From the NCBI GenBank assembly GCA_031276685.1, contig JAISMQ010000249.1, forward strand, positions 1 through 5,225: DNA of 5,225 nt, given 5' to 3'. The notes under the pieces were generated by a model. It worked only from the letters and a program-made list of their open reading frames with translations, had not been told where the DNA came from and made no database searches. Position numbers and translations under genes: made by a program. Shown here one piece after another: positions 1-5,225 of this stretch. Every line of letters starts with the position of its first letter. The first letter of the stretch is position 1. Source of the DNA: Treponema sp. (GTDB lineage: Bacteria > Spirochaetota > Spirochaetia > Treponematales > Breznakiellaceae).

Positions 1-841
1 GGGCGCGGTTTCCTGGTCCGGCACGGCCCTGGAGATCCGGCGGGCGGACGCGGAACGCAGCGCGGAACCCATGCTGCAGGTCCGGGATCTTGCGCTGCGG
101 GGGGCCGGGGGTCCGGCGATCATCGACAGCGTCAGCTTCGATGTGTACGGCGGCGAGATTCTGGGGCTTGCCGGTATTGCCGGAAGCGGCCAAAAAGAAC
201 TGTGCGAGATCATCGCCGGCCTTGCCAGGGCGGACTCCGGCTCCGTCCGCTTTATGGGCGAGGAGATCCTGGGCCTTTCCCCCCGGATCATCAGGGCGCG
301 CGGGATCAGCCTGAGCTTCGTCCCCGAAGACCGGCTGGGCATGGGCATGGTGGGGGGCATGAGCATCACCGACAATATCCTCCTCAAGTCCTACGATTCA
401 GGCCGGGGCATCCTGGTGGACCGCGCCGGAGGCCGGGAACGGGCGGAGAGGATCGTCGAGCGTTACGGGGTGGTTACCCCTTCGGTACGGCACCTGGTAA
501 AGAAACTGTCCGGCGGGAACATCCAGAAGGTCCTCCTGGGCCGGGAGATAGAGACGCGGCCCCGGCTCCTCATTACCGCCTACCCGGTCCGGGGCCTCGA
601 CATCGGCGCGTCCATGGCCGTCTACCGGCTGCTCAACGAGCAGAAAGAGCGCGGGGCGGGGATCTTCTACATCGGGGAGGACCTCGACATACTCCGGGAA
701 CTCTGCGACCGGATCATGGTGATCCACGCCGGGGCGCTTATGGGCGTCGTGGACCCCCGGCGGGCCACCAAAGAGGAAATCGGCCTTTTGATGCTGGGGC
801 GGCGGCCCGAAGAAGAAACGGCCCCCCGGGGGGCCCGCTGA
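1..841 (+). CDS. Nucleoside-type ABC transporter ATP-binding protein, C-terminal half (5' partial)
   Basis: This is the C-terminal 279 residues of a double-cassette ATPase that powers import through the two permeases that follow. The frame is open from base 2 to the TGA at 839-841. The ATG at 71 is internal: it has no ribosome-binding site, and the linker before it reads through from the window edge. Bases 71 onward encode the second nucleotide-binding domain. Its Walker A-like loop (bases 170-202, AGIAGSGQKEL) is degenerate, as is usual for the second domain of RbsA/YufO-like proteins. The ABC signature LSGGNIQK is at 506-529. The Walker B/D-loop region at 563-601 ends PVRGLD, with Tyr where a catalytic Glu would stand. 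GEDLD replaces the usual SEDLD near the switch region. Whole family members are about 500 residues, so the first cassette lies upstream. Gene order and permease type point to the BmpA/NupNOPQ or treponemal Pnr nucleoside systems; the substrate itself is inferred. The stop codon overlaps the next start. Confidence 0.93.
   Translation, partial: GAVSWSGTALEIRRADAERSAEPMLQVRDLALRGAGGPAIIDSVSFDVYGGEILGLAGIAGSGQKELCEIIAGLARADSGSVRFMGEEILGLSPRIIRARGISLSFVPEDRLGMGMVGGMSITDNILLKSYDSGRGILVDRAGGRERAERIVERYGVVTPSVRHLVKKLSGGNIQKVLLGREIETRPRLLITAYPVRGLDIGASMAVYRLLNEQKERGAGIFYIGEDLDILRELCDRIMVIHAGALMGVVDPRRATKEEIGLLMLGRRPEEETAPRGAR
820..835. repeat. 16-bp perfect GC palindrome at the ATPase-permease junction
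   Basis: Bases 820-835 read GGCCCCCCGGGGGGCC, which is its own reverse complement. It ends five bases before the ATG of the first permease. Its G-run (828-833) is the only purine-rich stretch at ribosome-binding distance, so an RNA hairpin here could hide the binding site until ribosomes finishing the ATPase gene open it. The palindrome is seen directly; the coupling role is inferred. It could also be a chance product of GC-rich codons for Thr-Ala-Pro-Arg-Gly-Ala. Confidence 0.5.
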
Positions 842-1953
842 TGCTGCGGATCATCCCCCGTGCGGAAAGCTCCCCCCTGCGGGAACACGGCCTGCGCCTG
901 GCCGGGGTCCTGGCGGCGCTGGCCGCTTCCGGGCTTATCATGCTGATCCTGGGCTACAACCCCCTGGACATTTACGGCAGACTCGCGGCCGGTTCGCTGG
1001 GCACCGCCTACCGCCTGCGGAACACCATCCAGAAGGCTATCCCCCTTTCGGTCCTGTCCCTGGGGACCCTGATCGCCTTTAGGATGAAGTTCTGGAACAT
1101 CGGCCAGGAAGGCCAGTTCTACATGGGGGCCTACGGCGCCTCCCTTGCGGCCTTCGCCTTCCCCGGTCTTCCGGCCCCGCTGCTCCTCCCGCTGATGTTT
1201 CTTATTGGCCTGGCCTTCGGCGCGGCCTGGGCCTTAATACCGGCCCTGCTCAAGGCCCGCTTTTCCACGAGCGAGACTCTTGTAACCCTTATGCTCAACT
1301 ACGTGGCCGCCAAGTGGGTAAGCTACCTCCAGTACGGGCCCTGGCGGGACCCTGCGGGCTCCGGCTTTCCCAAGATCGCTTCCTTTAGCGCCAACGCCGT
1401 GCTTCCCAGTCTGGCGGGCCTGCACATCGGCTGGATCATCACCCCGGTCCTTGCCCTTGCCCTCTGGTTCGTCTTAAAGAAGACCCGCCTGGGTTACGAA
1501 ATTGACGTGCTGGGGGAAAGCGAGGCCACCGCCCGTTACGCGGGCATGCACGTCCTCCGGATCATGGTTGTTGCCGTCGCCGTTTCGGGCGGCCTGTGCG
1601 GCGCGGCGGGGATGATGCAGGCTTCCGCAGTGGAGCGGAGTCTTTCGGAACAACTGTCCGGCGGCCTGGGTTTTACCGCGGTGATCACGTCCTGGCTTTC
1701 CCGCCTTTCCCCCCCGGCGGTCCTGGTTGTGTCCTTCCTCTTTTCCATGCTGATCCAGGGGGGCAGCTTCCTCCAGAGTTCTTTGCAGATCCCCGCTTCC
1801 ATCTCCCAGGTACTCCAGGGGATCATCATTTTCTTTGTGCTGGGCAGCGAATTTTTTATCCGCTACCGGGTGCGGCTCGGCGTGGCGAAAGACACAGCGG
1901 AGGGCGAAGCGGAGGGCGAAGCGGAGGGCGAAGCGGAGGGCGCAGCCCCATGA
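841..1953 (+). CDS. Nucleoside ABC transporter permease, YufP/NupP-like
   Basis: This 370-residue inner-membrane protein would form one half of the transport channel, paired with the next gene product and driven by the upstream ATPase. It begins at an ATG overlapping the ATPase stop (TGATG). A first membrane helix lies at about residues 18-38. The family hallmark FWNIGQEGQ follows at residues 84-92, and a further hydrophobic pair spans about 93-137. The conserved cytoplasmic-loop segment ARFSTSETLVTLMLNY is at 139-154. Several more helices follow, with a GLGFTAVITSWLSRL motif and a final hydrophobic stretch ending near FFIRYR. This matches the BPD_transp_2 permeases of the BmpA-type nucleoside importers (B. 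subtilis NupP/YufP, the Pnr system of Treponema pallidum) in motif and length. The odd part is the tail: residues 353-368 are AEGE three times then AEGA, an acidic low-complexity end encoded by a DNA tandem repeat. The stop overlaps the next gene by four bases. Confidence 0.94.
   Translation: MLRIIPRAESSPLREHGLRLAGVLAALAASGLIMLILGYNPLDIYGRLAAGSLGTAYRLRNTIQKAIPLSVLSLGTLIAFRMKFWNIGQEGQFYMGAYGASLAAFAFPGLPAPLLLPLMFLIGLAFGAAWALIPALLKARFSTSETLVTLMLNYVAAKWVSYLQYGPWRDPAGSGFPKIASFSANAVLPSLAGLHIGWIITPVLALALWFVLKKTRLGYEIDVLGESEATARYAGMHVLRIMVVAVAVSGGLCGAAGMMQASAVERSLSEQLSGGLGFTAVITSWLSRLSPPAVLVVSFLFSMLIQGGSFLQSSLQIPASISQVLQGIIIFFVLGSEFFIRYRVRLGVAKDTAEGEAEGEAEGEAEGAAP
1897..1944 (+). repeat. 12-bp tandem repeat, four copies, with built-in Shine-Dalgarno-like core
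   Basis: The unit GCGGAGGGCGAA occurs at 1897-1908, 1909-1920 and 1921-1932. A fourth copy at 1933-1944 differs at one base (GCA for GAA at the end). The unit is codon-aligned and encodes Ala-Glu-Gly-Glu, so copy-number change would lengthen or shorten the permease tail without a frameshift. Each copy contains GGAGGG. The last of these (1935-1940) lies nine bases before the ATG at 1950 and is the best ribosome-binding site for the second permease. The repeat is seen directly; its role in translation is inferred. Confidence 0.92.
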
Positions 1954-2897
1954 TACCGTTCCTGCATACGTCGGTTCAGATGGGGACCCACATCCTCTAC
2001 GCGGTGCTGGGGGGTATCCTCTGCGAAAAGATCGGCAACATGAACCTGGGCATCGAGGGGATGATGCTCCTGGGCGCGTCGCTTGGCTTTTCCGCGGCCC
2101 TTTCCAGTGCCAGCCCCCTGGCGGCGATCCTGGCCGCCGGAGGCGCCGGGGCCGCCGGGGCCCTGATCTACGGGATCGTCACCGTAAGCCTCCGGGGGAA
2201 CCAGGTGGTTACCGGCCTTATCCTGACCATTTTCGGCACGGGGGTGTCCGGCTTTTTGGGGAAGGAGCTTTCCGGCAAAGCCCTGCCGGAAGCCGTAGCC
2301 AGGGCCTTCGCCCCCGTCAAGGTCCCCCTGCTGTCGCGTATCCCCGTTCTGGGGGAGGTCCTGTTCGACCAGAGCCCCTACGTCCTGGCGGGCATGGCCC
2401 TGGCCGTTTTTATGTACGGCTACTTTCGCTTTACCCGCCTGGGCCTTAACGCGCGGGCCGTGGGGGAGAACCCCGCCGTGGCCGATGCGTCGGGGATCCC
2501 CGTCAGCCTCTACAAGTACGTCCATATTATCGCGGGGGGCTTTCTCTGCGGCATTGGGGGGGCCTACCTTTCGCTGGTCTTTGTCCCCCGCTGGCAGGAG
2601 AACATCATCGCCGGGGCGGGCTGGATCGCCGTGGCCCTGATCATCTTCAGCACCTGGAACCCCCTGCGGGCCGTCTTCGCCGCCTACCTGTTCGGCGCCC
2701 TCAAGGGCATCGGGTTTAAGCTTCAGGGCGCGGAACTAAAGTTTCCGGGCTTCAGGCTTGCCGCCTCCCCCCAGATCCTCGACATGCTGCCCTACCTGGC
2801 GACCATCCTCGTCCTGGTTTTTATTACCCGCAAAAAGCGCCGGAAGTACCAGAGCCCCGCCGCCCTGGGCCAGCCCTACTTCCGGGAAGAAGCGTAG
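1950..2897 (+). CDS. Nucleoside ABC transporter permease, YufQ/NupQ-like
   Basis: This 315-residue membrane protein is the second channel subunit of the importer. The ATG overlaps the preceding TGA (ATGA), and a GGAGGG within the upstream repeat serves as ribosome-binding site. After a short hydrophobic start comes the hallmark GNMNLGIEGMM at residues 29-39, the counterpart of the NIGQEGQ motif in its partner. GNQVVTGLILTIFGTG at 83-98 corresponds to the conserved loop and helix of the YufQ branch. Near the C-terminus, GWIAVALIIFSTWNPL starts at about residue 224, again typical of this branch. Hydrophobic helices fill most of the rest, and the protein ends in a basic cytoplasmic tail (ITRKKRRKYQ and following). 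The length is normal for the family. Its position as the last gene of the set and the hairpin that follows suggest the operon ends here. Nucleoside, probably purine, specificity is inferred from the family. Confidence 0.94.
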   Translation: MIPFLHTSVQMGTHILYAVLGGILCEKIGNMNLGIEGMMLLGASLGFSAALSSASPLAAILAAGGAGAAGALIYGIVTVSLRGNQVVTGLILTIFGTGVSGFLGKELSGKALPEAVARAFAPVKVPLLSRIPVLGEVLFDQSPYVLAGMALAVFMYGYFRFTRLGLNARAVGENPAVADASGIPVSLYKYVHIIAGGFLCGIGGAYLSLVFVPRWQENIIAGAGWIAVALIIFSTWNPLRAVFAAYLFGALKGIGFKLQGAELKFPGFRLAASPQILDMLPYLATILVLVFITRKKRRKYQSPAALGQPYFREEA

Positions 2898-2918
2898 CAC
2901 GGCCGGCGCATATAAATA

Positions 2919-2934
2919 AAAACGGGGCCGTTTT
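2919..2934 (+). terminator. Possible intrinsic terminator after the transporter operon
   Basis: AAAACGG (2919-2925) and CCGTTTT (2928-2934) are perfect inverted repeats. They allow a six-bp stem with a GGGC loop, extendable past a bulged A. The stem lies 21 bases after the permease stop and is followed by ATACTTTTA. It is AT-rich in an otherwise GC-rich region and nearly symmetric, as intrinsic terminators often are. The short stem and broken T-tract keep confidence moderate. Confidence 0.45.
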
Positions 2935-2944
2935 ATACTTTTAC

Positions 2945-2963
2945 GCTGGCCCTGGGGCCTAGC
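2945..2963. other. GC-rich hairpin just upstream of the -35 box
   Basis: GCTGGCCC (2945-2952) pairs with GGGCC-T-AGC (2955-2963) with a single bulged T at 2960. The inverted repeat ends one base before the TTTGACA that contains the -35 element of the next gene. It could be a second terminator stem, an operator-like site, or chance in GC-rich DNA; the sequence alone does not decide. Confidence 0.35.
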
Positions 2964-2964
2964 T

Positions 2965-2993
2965 TTGACATTCCGGGCGCTTCAAGCTATGGT
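2965..2993 (+). promoter_or_regulatory. Sigma-70-type promoter for the radical SAM/recombinase unit
   Basis: A perfect -35 box TTGACA (2965-2970) is separated by exactly 17 bases from TATGGT (2988-2993), which matches four of six positions of the TATAAT consensus. Transcription would start near base 3000, giving a leader of about 14 bases before the ATG at 3014. The gene turns from transporter to a different function here, and a promoter in this gap fits that change. Confidence 0.65.
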
Positions 2994-3013
2994 TTTTTCC
3001 CAGGGAGCCTGCG

Positions 3014-4030
3014 ATGCTTAGCGCGAAGAATCTTTACCACGGCGGAATCATGGTGAACTACCGCTGTAACGCCGCCTGCCGGCACTGCCTTTACGCCTGT
3101 TCCCCCACACGGACCGCAGGCTATATCGACCGGGGGACCATGGCCGGGGTCTGCGGCGCCCTGCGCCGGGGGAACATCGGCTCGGTACACATTGGGGGCG
3201 GGGAACCCTTTCTGGACTTCGACGGCCTTGTCATGGCGGTTACGGAGCTGAAAAAGGCGGGCATACAGCTTGACTACGTGGAAACCAACGCCTTTTGGGC
3301 CCAGGATACCGCGCTGGCCCGCAGCTATATCCGTACCCTCGCGGGCCTGGGGGCCGGCGCCCTCTGCATTTCCCTGGACCCTTACCACGCGGAATACGTC
3401 CCCTACGGGCTTCCCCTTAGGCTGGCGCAGCTCTGCGAGGAGGCGGGCCTGGACTGCTTTTTGTGGAAGCGGCAGTTCCTGCGCCCCCTGCTCGGCCTGG
3501 ACCAGGATTCGGTCCATTCGCGGGCGGAACTGGAGGAGCATCTGCGCCCCGATTATATCAGCGCCGTCGCCGGCGACTATGGCCTGCGGCTTGGCGGCCG
3601 CGCCGTCAACATCGAGGAGGAGTACGGCCCCTCCTGGCCCCTGGAGAAGCTTCTGGATAAGGCGCCCCCCTGCCCGGACCTGCTGAGTACCGGGCATTTC
3701 CACGTGGACCTGGAGGGCTATTTTATCCCCCCCGGCTGCACCGGGCTGCGGCTGCCCCTGGCGGAACTGGTGGACGGTATCCCGCCGGGGAAGTACCCTC
3801 TGTACGAAACCCTCTTCGAAGGCGGAGTCGCCGCCCTGCTCGGCCTGGCCGCCGGGCGGGGCTTCGTCCCCGGACGATCCTACCCCTCCCGCTGCAATCT
3901 GTGTTTTCATATCCGCGCCTTCCTTGCCGGGGAAGGCCGGCACAGTCCGGGCTTTGCCGAACTCGATGGAAACCACTACGGGGAATCGCTAAAATACTAC
4001 ACCCGGGGGGAAACCCGTGAAAGCGGTTGA
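3014..4030 (+). CDS. Radical SAM protein of unassigned function with C-terminal cysteines
   Basis: This 338-residue, probably cytoplasmic enzyme would cleave S-adenosylmethionine to a 5'-deoxyadenosyl radical using a [4Fe-4S] cluster. The cluster motif CNAACRHC (Cys18, Cys22, Cys25) has the canonical CX3CX2C spacing, with a further Cys29. The SAM-contacting GGGEP is at 61-65. The middle carries SLDPYHAEYVPYG, which looks like a conserved substrate or barrel segment. The C-terminal third has Cys220, Cys242 (in PPGCTG) and a CNLC pair (294 and 297), which could bind an extra iron-sulfur cluster in the manner of SPASM or twitch domains; this is inferred. The start is supported by AGGGAG (3002-3007), six bases upstream, and by the promoter before it. 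No peptide precursor, partner enzyme or biosynthetic gene is visible nearby, so I do not name a substrate. The recombinase gene begins 50 bases downstream on the same strand and is probably co-transcribed. Confidence 0.88.
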   Translation: MLSAKNLYHGGIMVNYRCNAACRHCLYACSPTRTAGYIDRGTMAGVCGALRRGNIGSVHIGGGEPFLDFDGLVMAVTELKKAGIQLDYVETNAFWAQDTALARSYIRTLAGLGAGALCISLDPYHAEYVPYGLPLRLAQLCEEAGLDCFLWKRQFLRPLLGLDQDSVHSRAELEEHLRPDYISAVAGDYGLRLGGRAVNIEEEYGPSWPLEKLLDKAPPCPDLLSTGHFHVDLEGYFIPPGCTGLRLPLAELVDGIPPGKYPLYETLFEGGVAALLGLAAGRGFVPGRSYPSRCNLCFHIRAFLAGEGRHSPGFAELDGNHYGESLKYYTRGETRESG

Positions 4031-4067
4031 CCCGGCTGGTTTTTGGGAAGCATTTGTAAAGCGCGCC

Positions 4068-4075
4068 AAAGGAGG
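4068..4075 (+). promoter_or_regulatory. Near-perfect ribosome-binding site fixing the recombinase start
   Basis: AAAGGAGG lies five bases before the ATG at 4081 and is fully complementary to the usual 16S rRNA 3' tail. It decides the start of the recombinase and shows that the unusual N-terminal extension is meant to be translated. The rest of the 50-base gap shows no convincing promoter or terminator. Confidence 0.8.
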
Positions 4076-4080
4076 CGGTT

Positions 4081-5225
4081 ATGGAGACGGTGTATTTTCT
4101 TCACCAGAACGATGAAATAGCGATTCCGTTTTCCGGCAGCGATCCTGTTCTGTCCCGGATCCTCGCCCGGAGCAATGCCGGTTTTTGGGACAAAACCCGG
4201 TCCCACTACGTCGTACCCAACAGGGCTATGGATGCCGCCGCCCTGCGCCGTCTTTTTGGCGGCTGGCCCTGCGTCGAATTTATCCCCGGGGCCCGGGTTA
4301 AAACCTCGGGTTTTTTCGACCGCCCCTGGGCCCTGCCCGTTCAGCCGCCGGATTTGCCCGGCGCGGCCTCCCTCCCCGGCCCGGACCCCGTCTGCCCGGC
4401 CCCTGCCTTTCCGGACCCTGTCTCCCCGGATCCTGCTTTTCCTGAGCCCGGTTCAGCTCTCCCGGCCCTGAGCGATACCGACTGCCTTATCGAGGCTGTC
4501 GATCTTCCGGATCTTTTTTCCCCTGCCTGGGCCGCGAAGCTTGAGTCCGAACTCCGGTCCCGGAAGTACAGCCGCCAGACGATCCGCTCGTATCTGTACT
4601 ACAACAGGTATTTTTGCCGGCGGATTCAAAAATGCCCCGAAGACGCCGATTCGGACGATCTTAGAAATTACCTTGCGTATCTTGACAAGACGCTGGATCT
4701 TTCCACCTCGTCCATGAACCTGGCTATAAGCGCGATTAAATTCTTTTACAAATACGTGCTTAAAAGAAGTATTGCCTGGGAGCAGCACCGGCCCCGGCAC
4801 GATAAAAAACTTCCGGAAGTCCTTGCCGAATCGGAGGTTAAAGATCTGCTGGACTGCGAGAAGAATCCCAAACACCGGCTTCTTCTTATGCTGGCCTACT
4901 CATCGGGCCTGCGGGTGAGCGAAGTCGTGGCCCTGAAAAAAGAGCATGTGGATTTCCGGCGGAAAACAATTCTGGTACATACCGGAAAAGGGCGCAAGGA
5001 TCGCTATACCCTGCTTTCTGACCGGGCCGCCGATTTTATCCAGCGTTATTGCAGCCTCTATGGAATTGACGGATGGCTGTTCCCCGGCGCGCCCCCAAGC
5101 CGGCATCTTAGCATCCGATCCGCCCAGAGCATCTTTACCAAGGCGCTTCACAAAGCCCGGATCCTAAAGCCGCTTTCCATCCACAGCCTCCGCCATTCTT
5201 TTGCGACCCACCTTCTTGAAAACGG
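4081..5225 (+). CDS. Xer-like tyrosine recombinase/integrase with N-terminal extension (3' partial)
   Basis: The frame is open from the ATG at 4081 to the window end: 381 residues plus two bases, without a stop. Enzymes of this family cut and rejoin DNA at specific sites through a tyrosine nucleophile. Residues 1 to about 75 form a small domain containing AIPFSGSDPVLSRIL, FWDK and HYVVP, possibly an extra DNA-binding domain. Residues about 82-135 are a proline-rich linker. From about 147 the SAM-like core-binding domain follows (WAAKLESELRSRKYSRQTI). The catalytic domain shows Arg278 in SGLRVSE, the beta-hairpin lysine Lys303 in GKGRKDR, and His368 and Arg371 in HSLRHSFATHLLEN. The last His/Trp and the Tyr lie past the edge, so activity cannot be judged. 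The distance between Lys303 and His368 is short, without the extra insert of integron integrases, so XerC/D-like is the better description. G+C is lower here (59 of 120 at 4681-4800) than in the neighbouring genes. The target and the mobile element, if any, are unknown. Confidence 0.92.
   Translation, partial: METVYFLHQNDEIAIPFSGSDPVLSRILARSNAGFWDKTRSHYVVPNRAMDAAALRRLFGGWPCVEFIPGARVKTSGFFDRPWALPVQPPDLPGAASLPGPDPVCPAPAFPDPVSPDPAFPEPGSALPALSDTDCLIEAVDLPDLFSPAWAAKLESELRSRKYSRQTIRSYLYYNRYFCRRIQKCPEDADSDDLRNYLAYLDKTLDLSTSSMNLAISAIKFFYKYVLKRSIAWEQHRPRHDKKLPEVLAESEVKDLLDCEKNPKHRLLLMLAYSSGLRVSEVVALKKEHVDFRRKTILVHTGKGRKDRYTLLSDRAADFIQRYCSLYGIDGWLFPGAPPSRHLSIRSAQSIFTKALHKARILKPLSIHSLRHSFATHLLEN
4381..4440 (+). 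repeat. 30-bp tandem duplication in the proline-rich linker of the recombinase
   Basis: Bases 4381-4410 and 4411-4440 are adjacent 30-bp copies that agree at 25 of 30 positions by eye. They encode PDPVCPAPAF and PDPVSPDPAF (residues 101-120), followed by a decayed PEPGS. The length is a multiple of three, so duplication kept the frame. It lies between the N-terminal domain and the core-binding domain and probably acts as a flexible or extended spacer. Confidence 0.85.

Noticed and set aside
71..73. ATG as the start of the ATPase gene
   Set aside because: There is no ribosome-binding site before it, the frame is open to the window edge, and the encoded protein begins at the second cassette of a two-cassette family.
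202..840. Upstream extension of the first permease frame
   Set aside because: It is out of frame with the ATPase, gives an Arg/Pro/Gly-rich product typical of shadow frames in GC-rich DNA, and the permease family starts near the ATG at 841.
1863..2525. Long minus-strand open frame opposite the second permease
   Set aside because: It is a product of GC-rich codon bias opposite a well-supported gene; its translation is low-complexity and resembles no family.
2989..3021. Ten-codon leader peptide (MVFSQGACDA) overlapping the radical SAM start
   Set aside because: Its ATG lies within the -10 element, upstream of the expected transcript start, and has no ribosome-binding site.
2987..3976. 329-residue minus-strand open frame opposite the radical SAM gene
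   Set aside because: The opposite strand encodes intact radical SAM motifs with a promoter and ribosome-binding site; the reverse frame has no recognisable domain.
4031..4067. Terminator or promoter between the radical SAM and recombinase genes
   Set aside because: Only weak short stems near the stop and a brief T-run are seen, with no spaced -35 and -10 pair, so co-transcription is the simpler reading.
4081..5225. Integron integrase (IntI)
   Set aside because: The segment between the catalytic Lys and the HxxR motif is short and lacks the IntI-specific insert, and no attC-like array is visible in the window.

Overview
The window comes from a GC-rich bacterium; hand counts of sample lines give about 62% G+C in the transporter and radical SAM genes. 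All genes lie on the + strand and are tightly packed. The gene content and protein style recall spirochaetes of the Treponema group, which carry a purine-nucleoside ABC operon of this type, and treponeme-like recombinases. That assignment is inferred from remembered family resemblance. A GC-rich Clostridia-type host cannot be excluded. There is no rRNA, tRNA, CRISPR array or insertion sequence, and no gene-free stretch longer than about 120 bases.

Bases 1-2897 are the downstream part of an ABC transporter operon of the BmpA/YufOPQ (NupOPQ; treponemal Pnr) type, which imports nucleosides. In order these are the C-terminal half of a double-domain ATPase whose start lies upstream of the window, a first membrane permease (841-1953) and a second permease (1950-2897). 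Each junction overlaps by a few bases (TGATG, then ATGA), so translation is probably coupled. The ATPase-permease junction carries a 16-bp perfect GC palindrome. The end of the first permease is a 12-bp tandem repeat that encodes an Ala-Glu-Gly-Glu tail and also repeats a Shine-Dalgarno-like GGAGGG; the last copy sits at ribosome-binding distance from the next gene. The substrate-binding lipoprotein expected in such operons is not in the window.

Bases 2898-3013 are a short control region. It holds a hairpin that may end the transporter transcript, a second GC-rich hairpin, and a convincing sigma-70-type promoter (TTGACA, 17 bases, TATGGT) just before the next gene.

Bases 3014-5225 form a second unit. 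The first gene is a radical SAM enzyme of unassigned function with extra C-terminal cysteines. Fifty bases later, after a near-perfect ribosome-binding site, comes a tyrosine recombinase that runs off the window end. The recombinase has the core-binding domain and part of the catalytic domain of a Xer-like integrase. In front of these are about 150 extra residues: a small N-terminal domain and a proline-rich linker built partly from a 30-bp tandem repeat. The radical SAM and recombinase genes look co-transcribed, but nothing in the window shows a functional link between them.
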